From a virus, in IMG/VR virus record IMGVR_UViG_3300032093_000628, positions 1 through 29,036 of that record: DNA of 29,036 nucleotides; one strand, 5' to 3'. Below are positions 6,274 through 12,073 of the stretch, in pieces. The translations under genes were made by a program, and so were the position numbers. The notes under the pieces are model-generated. The model did no database searches. It was given only the letters and a program-made list of their open reading frames with translations, and was not told the DNA's origin. Every line of letters begins with the position of its first letter. Position 1 is the first letter of the stretch.

Positions 6274-7178
6274 GACGCCTCCGCTTTCCAACTTGCGTCT
6301 GGCAAGAATATTTTTAACTCTTTGTTCCATTCAAAGCCTCGTGTCTTCATCACTGCAGTTACCGATGCCCACACTGCTGTCTTCTCTGACTTCTTCAACT
6401 TCGCTTGCTCGAGTTCAGAAAAGATAGTTTCGGGGTCGCATGTTTCAGCAAAGGTTGTCCATTGCGCAACTGTTGTGATTGCTTCGCGATGCTCTTGTTC
6501 TTGAGCGTGCAAACTTTTGTGGGTGCTTTGCAAGATGTCAGTCATTGCAGTACTCATTGATGCAACCTCACCCATGACAACTGGCTTAATGCTCGCGCAG
6601 TTCTTCGCAGTAATTGTGTCGCTTAGGTCGAATGTTAGCACGCGCTTGTTGCCTTGTGTCGTGTAGTAACCAACTAAGTCGCATGATTGCATGAGCAAGT
6701 CGTAAGAACTGCCCGCAATGAGTGGACGCTTGATGCGAATGTCTCCTTCTTCTTTTTCTTTTGCATGAGCAATGAAGATGATATTCTTTCCGAGTTGTCT
6801 TAATGGGTTGAAGAACTCAGCAAAGGTCTTTTTCAGAGCACCCCACAACTTAATACTGTTGGTTGCTAACTTCGGGTCTTGCTCAACTAAGTATTGTTGC
6901 ATGTAGTCGAGCAATGTTCCTGCGGTGTCAACTATAACAGTGTCGCACTCCGCATAAACATCAGCAAGAGTGTGCTTGCAGTTAATCACATCTTGCCAGT
7001 TCACAAATTGCAAAACCTTTTTTCTTAAACTACTCCGATGTGCTCCACGGTCAAAGTCAAGTATGACTGGTCGGGGTGCCGTGTTAGCAAGTGTTGTCTT
7101 GCCGATACCTGGGTCGCCATAGATAAGAACAGTCAGTCCGCTCAATGGCAATTGGTCATTCTCTTCGTATACTCTCAT
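6270..7178 (-). CDS. Sak4-like RecA-family ATPase (single-strand annealing/recombination)
   Basis: A 302-residue protein. The Walker A motif GDPGIGKT is at residues 21-28, a PVILDFDRGAHRS strand follows, Walker B is CDTVIVDTAG near residue 85, and a sensor-like NIIFIAHAKEK lies near 135. This order and the short N-terminus match the phage AAA/RecA group (Sak4-like, AAA_24) used as recombinases with help from SSB. The C-terminal 100 residues are charged helices. It is separated from its upstream gene by 10 bases and has TAGGAG before the ATG. A RecB-like nuclease is encoded in the same operon, forming a plausible recombination system. Confidence 0.8.
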   Translation of the reverse strand: MRVYEENDQLPLSGLTVLIYGDPGIGKTTLANTAPRPVILDFDRGAHRSSLRKKVLQFVNWQDVINCKHTLADVYAECDTVIVDTAGTLLDYMQQYLVEQDPKLATNSIKLWGALKKTFAEFFNPLRQLGKNIIFIAHAKEKEEGDIRIKRPLIAGSSYDLLMQSCDLVGYYTTQGNKRVLTFDLSDTITAKNCASIKPVVMGEVASMSTAMTDILQSTHKSLHAQEQEHREAITTVAQWTTFAETCDPETIFSELEQAKLKKSEKTAVWASVTAVMKTRGFEWNKELKIFLPDASWKAEAS

Positions 7179-7188
7179 GTCTCGTCTC

Positions 7189-7410
7189 CTATAAGGTTGA
7201 TAAAAAAGGACTCAATGTTTTCTCCAACAAAAATAGCAATGATGTTATGAGTCCGAGTATTGCTATTCCTATTACTGTCTTACTTACATCGATGATTCTG
7301 CGCAGGCGTCTGCACTCTTGCTTGTAGAACTCCGCTTCGTTGCGAGCAACTTGTACTTCGTGTGGAGTCGTGCTATACATGTAGTCATACCTTCTCGTGT
7401 CTTTGCTCAT
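7189..7410 (-). CDS. Small membrane protein with coiled coil
   Basis: A 73-residue protein: a polar N-terminus, a charged helix (ARNEAEFYKQECRRLRRII) with coiled-coil character, then one transmembrane segment near residues 45-63 (TVIGIAILGLITSLLFLL) and a short tail. The topology, an N-terminal helix in the cytoplasm anchored at the C-terminal end, recalls small phage membrane anchors. It could also be a divergent spanin or antiholin, but there is no neighbouring lysis gene. GGAG lies 7 bases before the ATG at 7410. Confidence 0.65.
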   Translation of the reverse strand: MSKDTRRYDYMYSTTPHEVQVARNEAEFYKQECRRLRRIIDVSKTVIGIAILGLITSLLFLLEKTLSPFLSTL

Positions 7411-7411
7411 T

Positions 7412-7609
7412 TTACTTCTCCAATTCTGTAAGCAATGCTGTTAGGTCAGCACATATCTTGTCGAGTCGTTTTGACTCCGCTTCGCTCAAGGCATCAAACT
7501 GTCGTGATGTGTAGTATGCCTTCCATAATTTTGTCCGCACTCTTCGTGCAAGTGCTCGCGTCTCATTGCGAAGTTCAGTTGCTTCGCTTGTTGATTGTGT
7601 GGTTGCCAT
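7412..7609 (-). CDS. Small helical hypothetical protein
   Basis: A 65-residue, mostly helical protein with a Thr/Ser-rich start (MATTQSTSEATELRNE), a basic helix (ALARRVRTKLWKAYY) and an amphipathic C-terminal helix. AGAGG precedes the ATG. No family is recognised. It ends one base before the start of the small membrane protein gene, so the two are likely co-translated. Confidence 0.6.
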   Translation of the reverse strand: MATTQSTSEATELRNETRALARRVRTKLWKAYYTSRQFDALSEAESKRLDKICADLTALLTELEK

Positions 7610-7635
7610 GCAAACCTCTTGTAAATGTGAAAGAA

Positions 7636-8046
7636 TTACTCGACCTCTTCAAGGTCTTCGATGTCATAACCGTATCGCTTTAACTTTGCTTTGTAACTTT
7701 CTAACTCTTCAAGCAGGTCAGTGTACTCCGCATCGAGTTCAACATAACCTTCCGAGGACTCTTTGTCGTTTGTAAATTCAGAGTCGGCATAATCTGCAAG
7801 GTAGCATCTGAATGCTGTAGGGTCGCAGTGCTTCAATATGTCAGAGGCAAAAAAGAATTGCCCCTCAACTCGGCAGTGACCGCCTTGCTCGTCAAGCATC
7901 TCCATATATTTTTCTTCGTACTCTTCTGGCTCGGGTTCGTAGTTGTCTAACTGCGCTTTAATAGTGCGGGCATCTTCGAGTGTTGTCTCATAATCAGTCA
8001 ATAGCATTTGTACTATTTGCTCGTTATCGAGTTGGTCGTTATTCAT
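7636..8046 (-). CDS. Acidic hypothetical protein
   Basis: A 136-residue, strongly acidic protein with helical heptads at both ends (TLEDARTIKAQLDNY, then LLEELESYKAKLKRYGY) and a central EGQFFFASDILKHCDPTAF segment that looks like a small folded core. Such acidic phage proteins sometimes mimic DNA or bind host polymerase or anti-phage factors, but nothing specific identifies a target. Strong AGGAG precedes the ATG at 8046. Confidence 0.6.
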   Translation of the reverse strand: MNNDQLDNEQIVQMLLTDYETTLEDARTIKAQLDNYEPEPEEYEEKYMEMLDEQGGHCRVEGQFFFASDILKHCDPTAFRCYLADYADSEFTNDKESSEGYVELDAEYTDLLEELESYKAKLKRYGYDIEDLEEVE

Positions 8047-8059
8047 GATGCGTCTCCTA

Positions 8060-8239
8060 TTAGTTAAGTTGTTTGTAAAGTAATACTAAACTTGCTCTAT
8101 CAATTTCTAAGTCCCACAACTCTTCAAGCAATGCGTATGCTTCATGCTTTTCAAGTTTGCCTATTGCATATTGGAGTGTCTTCATTCGCATTTCCAACAA
8201 CTGCAGTTCTTGTGTTAACTCTTGTGTGCTCTGCTTCAT
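8060..8239 (-). CDS. Small 59-residue helical protein
   Basis: This frame encodes 59 residues starting MKQSTQELTQELQLLEMRMK and is predicted to be almost entirely helical, with leucine heptads suggesting a coiled coil. Its ATG overlaps the TAA of the upstream gene by one base (TAATG), with AGGA about ten bases before it. It fills the gap between the Cys-rich gene and the acidic protein gene. No family is recognised. Confidence 0.6.
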   Translation of the reverse strand: MKQSTQELTQELQLLEMRMKTLQYAIGKLEKHEAYALLEELWDLEIDRASLVLLYKQLN

Positions 8240-8445
8240 TACATTATTCCTATCTTAATCAATACACTCGGGTTGCCATGTTCACAATAACCGTCTGGCT
8301 CGGTAATACATTCGTGCTCGCAACATGCGTAGCAATCTTCATCATGAAGAACAACTGCCTTCAAATAGTCATTCCAGTCTTCGTGATGTTCAAGTCCTAT
8401 CATGTCTCTAAACTCTTTGATGCTCATGCTCTTGTCTTGTCTCAT
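8239..8445 (-). CDS. Cys/His-rich small protein, possible zinc ribbon
   Basis: A 68-residue protein with a cluster of Cys and His residues near 38-54: CYACCEHEC, then YCEHGN. These could form one zinc-binding site, although the spacing does not match a zinc-finger family I can name. The N-terminal part (MSIKEFRDMIGLEHHEDWND) is helical and polar. The ATG overlaps the TGA of the upstream gene as ATGA. Function unknown; small zinc proteins in phage early regions often act on host transcription. Confidence 0.6.
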   Translation of the reverse strand: MRQDKSMSIKEFRDMIGLEHHEDWNDYLKAVVLHDEDCYACCEHECITEPDGYCEHGNPSVLIKIGIM

Positions 8446-8660
8446 TTCGCTTCTCCTTTGACTTGAGTAAGACCTAACTCTCTACATGCGTAGTTAATGT
8501 GCTTGCTTGTTGTCATTGACCAATACCCGAGCACTTCGCAAGTGCGGTTGATATAATCAACCTTTCCAACCTTTGTGCCGTATGATGTTATGTAGTCATA
8601 ACCATCATGATTGCTTGTCACCATTGCCAAGTTTGTTTTGTACTTTTCGAACTGTCTCAT
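8442..8660 (-). CDS. DUF8033-like small phage protein
   Basis: A 72-residue protein with the pattern NHDGYDYITSYGTKVGKVD, then YWSMTTSKHINYACRELGL. From memory this resembles small phage proteins with an YGTxV...WSxTTxRHIN signature (DUF8033-type); the assignment is tentative. It is the last of four neighbouring genes sharing the ACAAACGGAG leader box. Confidence 0.6.
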   Translation of the reverse strand: MRQFEKYKTNLAMVTSNHDGYDYITSYGTKVGKVDYINRTCEVLGYWSMTTSKHINYACRELGLTQVKGEAK

Positions 8661-8666
8661 GTCTCT

Positions 8667-8678
8667 ACTCCGTTTGTT
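8667..8678 (-). promoter_or_regulatory. Repeated ribosome-binding leader AACAAACGGAGT
   Basis: First of four copies of an AACAAACGGAG-type box located about 7-8 bases before the start codons of consecutive small genes. The GGAG core is a Shine-Dalgarno; the conserved AACAAAC upstream is not required by base pairing with 16S rRNA and may be an enhancer or common evolutionary origin. Confidence 0.6.
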
Positions 8679-9132
8679 ACATTGTGTTAAGATTGAATAT
8701 ACATATAGCGTCTTCTCCGCAGTCTGAGTTCAGCAATGTTGCAAGCGCCTTGATGAACTCTACCATCTCTACTTTACATGCGTATTGAATTGTAGTGCAC
8801 TCGTTGTATACTGAGTTGCTTGATTTGCTCCGCAAGTTCGAAACATCGCGCAACTGAAAAGATAAAGAAGCAATTGCTCTTGTGAATGCCTCGCCTATAC
8901 CTTCTTTCGTGTCAGGTGCGTTTCTTATAGCTTCGCATAGTTGCTCGACTAACTTCATCATGTACTTTTCTTGAAACAAGTCAAGTGAGTATGTTGGATA
9001 ATTGTTTAAGTAATCTTTGTCGATATTCTTTGACCACCTTGCTGCGGTCTTTTGATGTCGCTCAAATCGCTCGCAAATTTTCGAGTATACTAATTTGCAT
9101 GCTTTGTCTGTTGTAATTGTTTCGGTAATCAT
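8677..9132 (-). CDS. Hypothetical early protein
   Basis: A 151-residue, mainly helical protein (MITETITTDKACKLVYSKI, basic helix RHQKTAARWSKNID, then acidic and hydrophobic helices). I do not recognise a family. CGGAG in the repeated leader box precedes the ATG at 9132. It belongs to the small-gene cluster immediately downstream of the control region, where phages usually keep host-takeover genes. Confidence 0.6.
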   Translation of the reverse strand: MITETITTDKACKLVYSKICERFERHQKTAARWSKNIDKDYLNNYPTYSLDLFQEKYMMKLVEQLCEAIRNAPDTKEGIGEAFTRAIASLSFQLRDVSNLRSKSSNSVYNECTTIQYACKVEMVEFIKALATLLNSDCGEDAICIFNLNTM

Positions 9133-9138
9133 GTTTCA

Positions 9139-9149
9139 ACTCCGTTTGT
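9139..9149 (-). promoter_or_regulatory. Repeated ribosome-binding leader ACAAACGGAGT
   Basis: Second copy of the ACAAACGGAG box, positioned six bases before the ATG of the gene starting at 9132. Confidence 0.6.
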
Positions 9150-9164
9150 ATTGAATGAATAAAC

Positions 9165-9599
9165 TTATACTGACTCACTATTTCTCTTCGTTGCTCTCAT
9201 GTATTGTTTCTTGTATTGCTTGAGTTCTTCGATGAAGTCAAGGCGCTGCATGAATTCCCAAGTGCTTGCTTCATTTGTAAGCATACATGTTGATGCACTG
9301 CGAACATTGTAACTGCGACTCGTGTATTTCTCTTGCTCTTCAATCACAATGTCTATTGCTTCGATGTAATGATAGCAGTCTGCTTCGTTGAGTTGTGAGC
9401 GAAGTTCTTTGTAGAGCTTGCGGTTGAATGATGCAACATATATGTCTTTGCTTGCCCATGTGAAGCGGCTCAAGTAATTGCTTGTCAAGTCAAGCAGGTC
9501 GCGTTCTATTTGCGCATCGAGTCTACTCATTGTTGACTCCACATCATTATAGATGTCTGATGCTACTTGTGGGATTGAGATTTGTGCGCTCTTGCTCAT
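9165..9599 (-). CDS. Hypothetical early protein
   Basis: A 144-residue protein starting MSKSAQISIPQVASDIYNDV. It is helical with repeated acidic and tyrosine residues (ADCYHYIEAIDIVIEEQEKY) and a basic C-terminus. No family is recognised. I choose the ATG at 9599, with CGGAG upstream in the repeated leader; the longer frame from 9656 starts inside the previous gene and would translate the leader repeats. Confidence 0.6.
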   Translation of the reverse strand: MSKSAQISIPQVASDIYNDVESTMSRLDAQIERDLLDLTSNYLSRFTWASKDIYVASFNRKLYKELRSQLNEADCYHYIEAIDIVIEEQEKYTSRSYNVRSASTCMLTNEASTWEFMQRLDFIEELKQYKKQYMRATKRNSESV

Positions 9600-9605
9600 G
9601 ATGTT

Positions 9606-9616
9606 ACTCCGTTTGT
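9606..9616 (-). promoter_or_regulatory. Repeated ribosome-binding leader ACAAACGGAGT
   Basis: Third copy of the box, preceded on the minus strand by further AAAC/AAAAC repeats, before the start at 9599. Confidence 0.6.
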
Positions 9617-9642
9617 TTTGTTTGTTTATTATTGATGTTGAA

Positions 9643-9882
9643 TTACTTGGTATCAAATGCGCCTGCGTTATTCATTTGGAGCAAAGCCATTCTTGTTGAC
9701 TCTTCATTCAATTTGCTTGTGTATACTTCGCCTCTGTTTGCTGCAACATTCATAAAGAAACAATATAGGTCTTGGAATGTTGTGTTAAGTTCTGATGTTG
9801 TAACCAACATGTAATAAGCATTGGTTGGGTTTTCATTCATCAATTGAACTCTTGTGCTGTTGTTTGTTGTGCTCGTTGTCAT
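9643..9882 (-). CDS. First gene of the early operon, hypothetical
   Basis: A 79-residue protein: Ser/Thr/Asn-rich start (MTTSTTNNSTRVQ), then NAYYMLVTTSELNTTFQDLY and a FFMNVAANRGEVY segment. No family is recognised. The ATG at 9882 has CGGAG eight bases upstream within the fourth copy of the leader box. A longer in-frame reading from a TTG at 10059 gives a Lys-rich extension encoded by A-tracts and is most likely the translated promoter region, not protein. As the first gene after the putative tandem promoters, it should be expressed early. Confidence 0.6.
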   Translation of the reverse strand: MTTSTTNNSTRVQLMNENPTNAYYMLVTTSELNTTFQDLYCFFMNVAANRGEVYTSKLNEESTRMALLQMNNAGAFDTK

Positions 9883-9888
9883 TGTCGT

Positions 9889-9912
9889 TCTCCGTTTGTT
9901 TGTTTGTTTGTT
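9889..9912 (-). repeat. Fourth leader box with tandem AAAC repeats
   Basis: On the minus strand four to five AAAC units run directly into CGGAG before the ATG at 9882. This unstructured A/C-rich leader would keep the ribosome site open. The same AAACGGAG junction occurs before the next three genes. Confidence 0.65.
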
Positions 9913-9927
9913 ATCGTTTCTGGATGC

Positions 9928-9975
9928 AATATGGGATATTGATATTTCCAATGCAACCTTTTTTTTACTTTTTTT
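9928..9975 (-). promoter_or_regulatory. Candidate early promoter, copy B of the A-tract repeat
   Basis: The repeat at 9949-9975 carries two A-tracts on the minus strand, followed by TTGCAT (9951-9956), a 17-base spacer and CATATT (9928-9933). It aligns with copy A 108 bases upstream at 24 of 27 positions. The A-tracts would act as an UP element. Start of transcription is expected near 9921, about 40 bases before the first early gene. Confidence 0.5.
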
Positions 9976-10035
9976 CTTTTTGTCAATTATGACGCTTTGT
10001 TCATTTCGTTTGTTATCGCGCCATCTTCTACTACA

Positions 10036-10083
10036 AACATAAGGTCTCGTTTTACTCAATCCAACCTTTTTTGAACTTTTTTT
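10036..10083 (-). promoter_or_regulatory. Candidate early promoter, copy A of the A-tract repeat
   Basis: The repeat at 10057-10083 has two A-tracts on the minus strand, then TTGGAT (10059-10064), a 17-base spacer and TATGTT (10036-10041). The extended element TATGTTTG also fits the Bacteroidota consensus TAnnTTTG with a TTG about 20 bases upstream, so the sigma class is uncertain. Same layout as copy B; transcription would start near 10028. Confidence 0.5.
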
Positions 10084-10149
10084 TAACTGCTTGATTTATA
10101 TGGAGTTACGACGACAAATAGTTTTAAGGGTTTGCTTACCCCTTGTTTA

Positions 10150-10317
10150 TTCGCATCAATTCGGAGTGCATGATATTATATGTATGGAGTATTTCGATGT
10201 GTAATAACTTAAAGGTTGTAAGTTATTCGTGCAGTGGTTATATTCTATGACGGTTCATCATGACCGCGTCTCCCCCCGAGTCGTGCCTGTCGCATCATGT
10301 GGCAGGCATATTTTTTT
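10150..10317 (+). ncRNA. Candidate plus-strand small RNA with its own terminator
   Basis: A possible promoter (TTCGCA at 10150-10155, 18-base spacer, TATTAT at 10174-10179) would start a transcript near 10186. It would contain a hairpin from the perfect 8-bp inverted repeat AATAACTT/AAGTTATT (10203-10227) and end at a strong intrinsic terminator at 10317, giving roughly 130 nt. No open reading frame of note lies within it. The terminator is well supported; the promoter and the RNA itself are inference. It would be the only plus-strand transcript in the window. Confidence 0.4.
10284..10317 (+). terminator. Intrinsic terminator on the plus strand
   Basis: Arms TGCCTGTCGCA (10284-10294) and TGTGGCAGGCA (10298-10308) pair over 11 bp around a 3-base loop, followed by TATTTTTTT. 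Two pairs are G-U wobbles in plus-strand RNA but A-C mismatches in minus-strand RNA, and the T-tract is only on the plus-strand side, so the direction is clear. Confidence 0.8.
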
Positions 10318-10351
10318 GCCTTGCCTACTCGTCATGTGTTTAACTTTGTGA

Positions 10352-10411
10352 GCATTCGAGATAATTAAACTTATATTTTCTTTTTGAGTTGTTATGCTGC
10401 AACTCGAATGC
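10352..10411. repeat. 9-bp inverted repeat enclosing a second hairpin
   Basis: GCATTCGAG (10352-10360) matches CTCGAATGC (10403-10411). Inside, GAGTTG (10386-10391) can pair with CAACTC (10400-10405), sharing three bases with the outer repeat. The two stems could be stacked in one structure or be partly exclusive. It lies just before the plus-strand terminator at 10417-10450. Confidence 0.5.
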
Positions 10412-10416
10412 ACTCG

Positions 10417-10450
10417 GGCGGGGTGGGGACTCCGCCTATTTTTTATTTTT
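10417..10450 (+). terminator. Second intrinsic terminator on the plus strand
   Basis: GGCGGGGT (10417-10424) and ACTCCGCC (10429-10436) pair over 8 bp with a GGGG loop and are followed by a T-rich tract to 10450. One pair is a G-U wobble only in plus-strand RNA. The T-tract overlaps the end of the ribbon-helix-helix gene (stop at 10443-10445), so it would stop rightward transcription at the boundary of the tail genes. Confidence 0.75.
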
Positions 10451-10634
10451 GCTTTTCCTCTTTCTTAATGCGAAGCATGAACTGCAGTGTGGCAATCTTA
10501 CCTTTATACCAGTAGACATCATTCGCAAGTCGCATCGCTTCCCCGACTGCCTTTGTGAGTGGCAAGCCTTTCGCTCGAGCAAAATGTCTTATTGCCTCTT
10601 CATCTTTTTTGTCTCTTATTTTTATGTGCATCAT
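10443..10634 (-). CDS. Ribbon-helix-helix DNA-binding protein (Arc/MetJ/VapB-like)
   Basis: A 63-residue protein whose first 40 residues fit the ribbon-helix-helix fold: a short strand (HIKIRDK), helix one (DEEAIRHFARAKG), a turn LPLT and helix two (KAVGEAMRLAND), then a helical tail ending in Lys/Glu. The LTKAVGEAMR pattern is that of VapB/MazE-type and phage Arc-type repressors that bind DNA as dimers. No toxin gene is adjacent, so a phage repressor is more likely than an antitoxin. It lies directly before the control region with the putative early promoters and could regulate them. TAGGAG precedes the double ATG (10634 and 10631), next to a perfect inverted repeat. Confidence 0.7.
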   Translation of the reverse strand: MMHIKIRDKKDEEAIRHFARAKGLPLTKAVGEAMRLANDVYWYKGKIATLQFMLRIKKEEKQK

Positions 10635-10644
10635 GTTATGTCTC

Positions 10645-10833
10645 CTACGGTCCTATCGGAGGACCGCCTGTTAGTTGATTGATAATATATGACCATGAGT
10701 TGCTCACATCTACATACTCGCCAGTGGTTAGTTCGAGTATGTTAAATGGTTCGCACTCATAGGCGCAGGCAATATCGTTTTGGTCAAGGATAACCGTTGC
10801 GCCAGTGTTTACTTCTGTAAAACTAATTGCCAT
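10645..10833 (-). CDS. Small hypothetical protein at end of tail module
   Basis: A 62-residue protein (MAISFTEVNTGATVILDQND, then FNILELTTGEYVDVS, ending GGPPIGP). The beta-rich pattern suggests a small structural or capping protein, but no family is recognised. Its start codon overlaps the stop of the upstream virion protein gene (TAATG). Its last codons overlap the perfect inverted repeat 10648-10666. Confidence 0.55.
   Translation of the reverse strand: MAISFTEVNTGATVILDQNDIACAYECEPFNILELTTGEYVDVSNSWSYIINQLTGGPPIGP
10648..10666. repeat. Perfect inverted repeat beside the RHH gene start
   Basis: CGGTCCT (10648-10654) and AGGACCG (10660-10666) form a 7-bp perfect palindrome with a 5-base centre. 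It abuts the TAGGAG ribosome site of the ribbon-helix-helix gene, and could be its operator or an RNA hairpin that affects its translation. Confidence 0.55.
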
Positions 10834-11327
10834 TAGTCAACCTCGCAAACTACTTGCATGATGAGTCGAGCAGTTGAATGAAAAGTATATGCTGCTCGAA
10901 CTTCAGGCACTACATACAGAGCAGTGCTTGTATCTTGAACATCATAAGGCAAGTATACTGTTGCATCATAACTTGCAACTCCAGTAAGGCAGTTAATATA
11001 AGTTACAGTGTTCACATCGATAGTACCAACAAGACTGTCTATTTGTGTTGAAGTAAAAGCCTGAGGCGCGTTTCGTGATGCGGGTGATAGGGGTGCACCG
11101 AAAAACCACAAGCGTAGTGAAGGTCTTTGTAAAGTGCCTGATGTTGTTTCCTTTATCATGATGCGGACAATACGACCGCTCATACCTTGTGCTCGTGCCA
11201 TACTTGGTATCACGAGTGCACTCGAAGTGAGTATGTCGCCTGTGCTATATGCAACAGTATCTAGTACTCCGAAGTCTACAACTTGTTTTCTTTGGTCGTA
11301 TCCAATCTTGCCTGAGTAAAATTCCAT
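10833..11327 (-). CDS. Virion-associated protein, probable tail tip or decoration protein
   Basis: A 164-residue beta-rich protein starting MEFYSGKIGYDQRKQVVDF. Segments such as AYSTGDILTSSALVIPSMARAQG, GRIVRIMIKETT and LRLWFFGAPLS recall a widespread phage structural protein of unknown exact role (G-x-I-x-x-x-x-I-x-D followed by L-x-L-x-F-F). AGG lies seven bases before the ATG. Its position after the tail-tip proteins suggests it is part of the virion, possibly the receptor-binding apparatus. Confidence 0.5.
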   Translation of the reverse strand: MEFYSGKIGYDQRKQVVDFGVLDTVAYSTGDILTSSALVIPSMARAQGMSGRIVRIMIKETTSGTLQRPSLRLWFFGAPLSPASRNAPQAFTSTQIDSLVGTIDVNTVTYINCLTGVASYDATVYLPYDVQDTSTALYVVPEVRAAYTFHSTARLIMQVVCEVD

Positions 11328-11329
11328 AG

Positions 11330-12073
11330 TTATACCTGTGTTAGTATTCGTCTTGTTGAGTATTCAATGTCGCTTAGTCTTATTACTTGTAATGAAGCAA
11401 CGGTCGTGTCTGTTCCAAGTGAAACATTATTTGCTGATGATTGCAGTCGCAATTTGAAACCTGGCAAACCGTTGTTAGTTGTCTGCACGGTTGCTGGTAT
11501 ATTCAGCATAGTTGTGCCATTGACATACGGATGCTTAGGGTGATGATTGTAGTCTACCCAAGTATTGTAGTCTTCGTAGTCGGCTCCCGATAAAGTTATA
11601 TTGCTTATTAACCTAACGCCCCACTCATGCGCAGCATTAACTGCGGGAGCAAACATAAATACTCGCACTAAATACCAACCCGGCTTGCGAATATACACGA
11701 AGCGGTCTACGGGATTGTAAAAATAGAATGGCGAGTTGACTATTATTCTGTTAGCATTCCAATTTATGTCCATTCCATTTACGCCACTTTGCAAGACATG
11801 ATTGACTATACCACCTGTGCTCATGAAATTTCCTTGCATGCCTGCAATCTCAAAGCAGACATTTTGTATATCTTGCTTTAATGATGTAGCAGTTGCCGTA
11901 GAAATTGCTCGAGCAAAAGACACCGCACTGACTTTTCCTTCAATGCCATGCTGTTCAACTATGCTGATTTCATCAGGGTTTTTGACATCCAATGGTGATA
12001 GTCTGCGACTTGTGTTGAATGCTACTTGTCCCCTGCCTATACCTGCAGGTCTGACTGGTTCGTTTTGCTTCAT
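11330..12073 (-). CDS. Tail tip protein with C1q/TNF-like jelly-roll domain (putative receptor binding)
   Basis: A 247-residue protein. The N-terminal 90 residues include a possible attachment region (SFARAISTATATSLKQDI). From about residue 110 the pattern FYFYNPVDRFVYIRKPGWYLVRV, then GFKLRLQS and VASLQVIRL, resembles the C1q/TNF-like jelly-roll fold of many phage receptor-binding proteins. The similarity is by eye and distant. It starts as ATGA overlapping the upstream tail gene with GGAG at good spacing. A receptor-binding role is inferred from fold and position. Confidence 0.5.
   Translation of the reverse strand: MKQNEPVRPAGIGRGQVAFNTSRRLSPLDVKNPDEISIVEQHGIEGKVSAVSFARAISTATATSLKQDIQNVCFEIAGMQGNFMSTGGIVNHVLQSGVNGMDINWNANRIIVNSPFYFYNPVDRFVYIRKPGWYLVRVFMFAPAVNAAHEWGVRLISNITLSGADYEDYNTWVDYNHHPKHPYVNGTTMLNIPATVQTTNNGLPGFKLRLQSSANNVSLGTDTTVASLQVIRLSDIEYSTRRILTQV

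Larger units (their letters stand above)
9883..10442. other. 560-base non-coding control region
   Basis: This stretch separates the tail/regulator genes from the early genes. It holds, in minus-strand order: a plus-strand intrinsic terminator (10417-10450), a 9-bp inverted repeat (10352-10360 with 10403-10411), a second plus-strand terminator (10284-10317), an 8-bp inverted repeat (10203-10227), two copies of an A-tract repeat that look like tandem leftward promoters, and an AAAC-repeat leader. No tRNA and no convincing protein frame on either strand was found. It may also contain the origin of replication, given its hairpins and AT-rich tracts. Confidence 0.65.

Noticed and set aside
9883-10059. 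N-terminal extension of the first early gene, starting at a TTG
   Set aside because: It would translate the A-tract repeats into Lys runs, and a strong ribosome site and ATG exist at 9882. The AAGG before the TTG is part of the repeat.
10100-10204. Plus-strand 34-codon frame in the control region
   Set aside because: It starts with ATG GAG but has no ribosome site and no recognisable sequence; the region is better explained by RNA structure.
10236-10282. tRNA-like GGTTC and GC-rich stretch
   Set aside because: The stem and loop sizes do not give a T-arm, and there is no acceptor, D or anticodon arm nearby.
10417-10450. Terminator for the leftward tail operon
   Set aside because: The T-tract lies only on the plus-strand side, and the stem has an A-C mismatch in leftward RNA, so it cannot be a good leftward intrinsic terminator.
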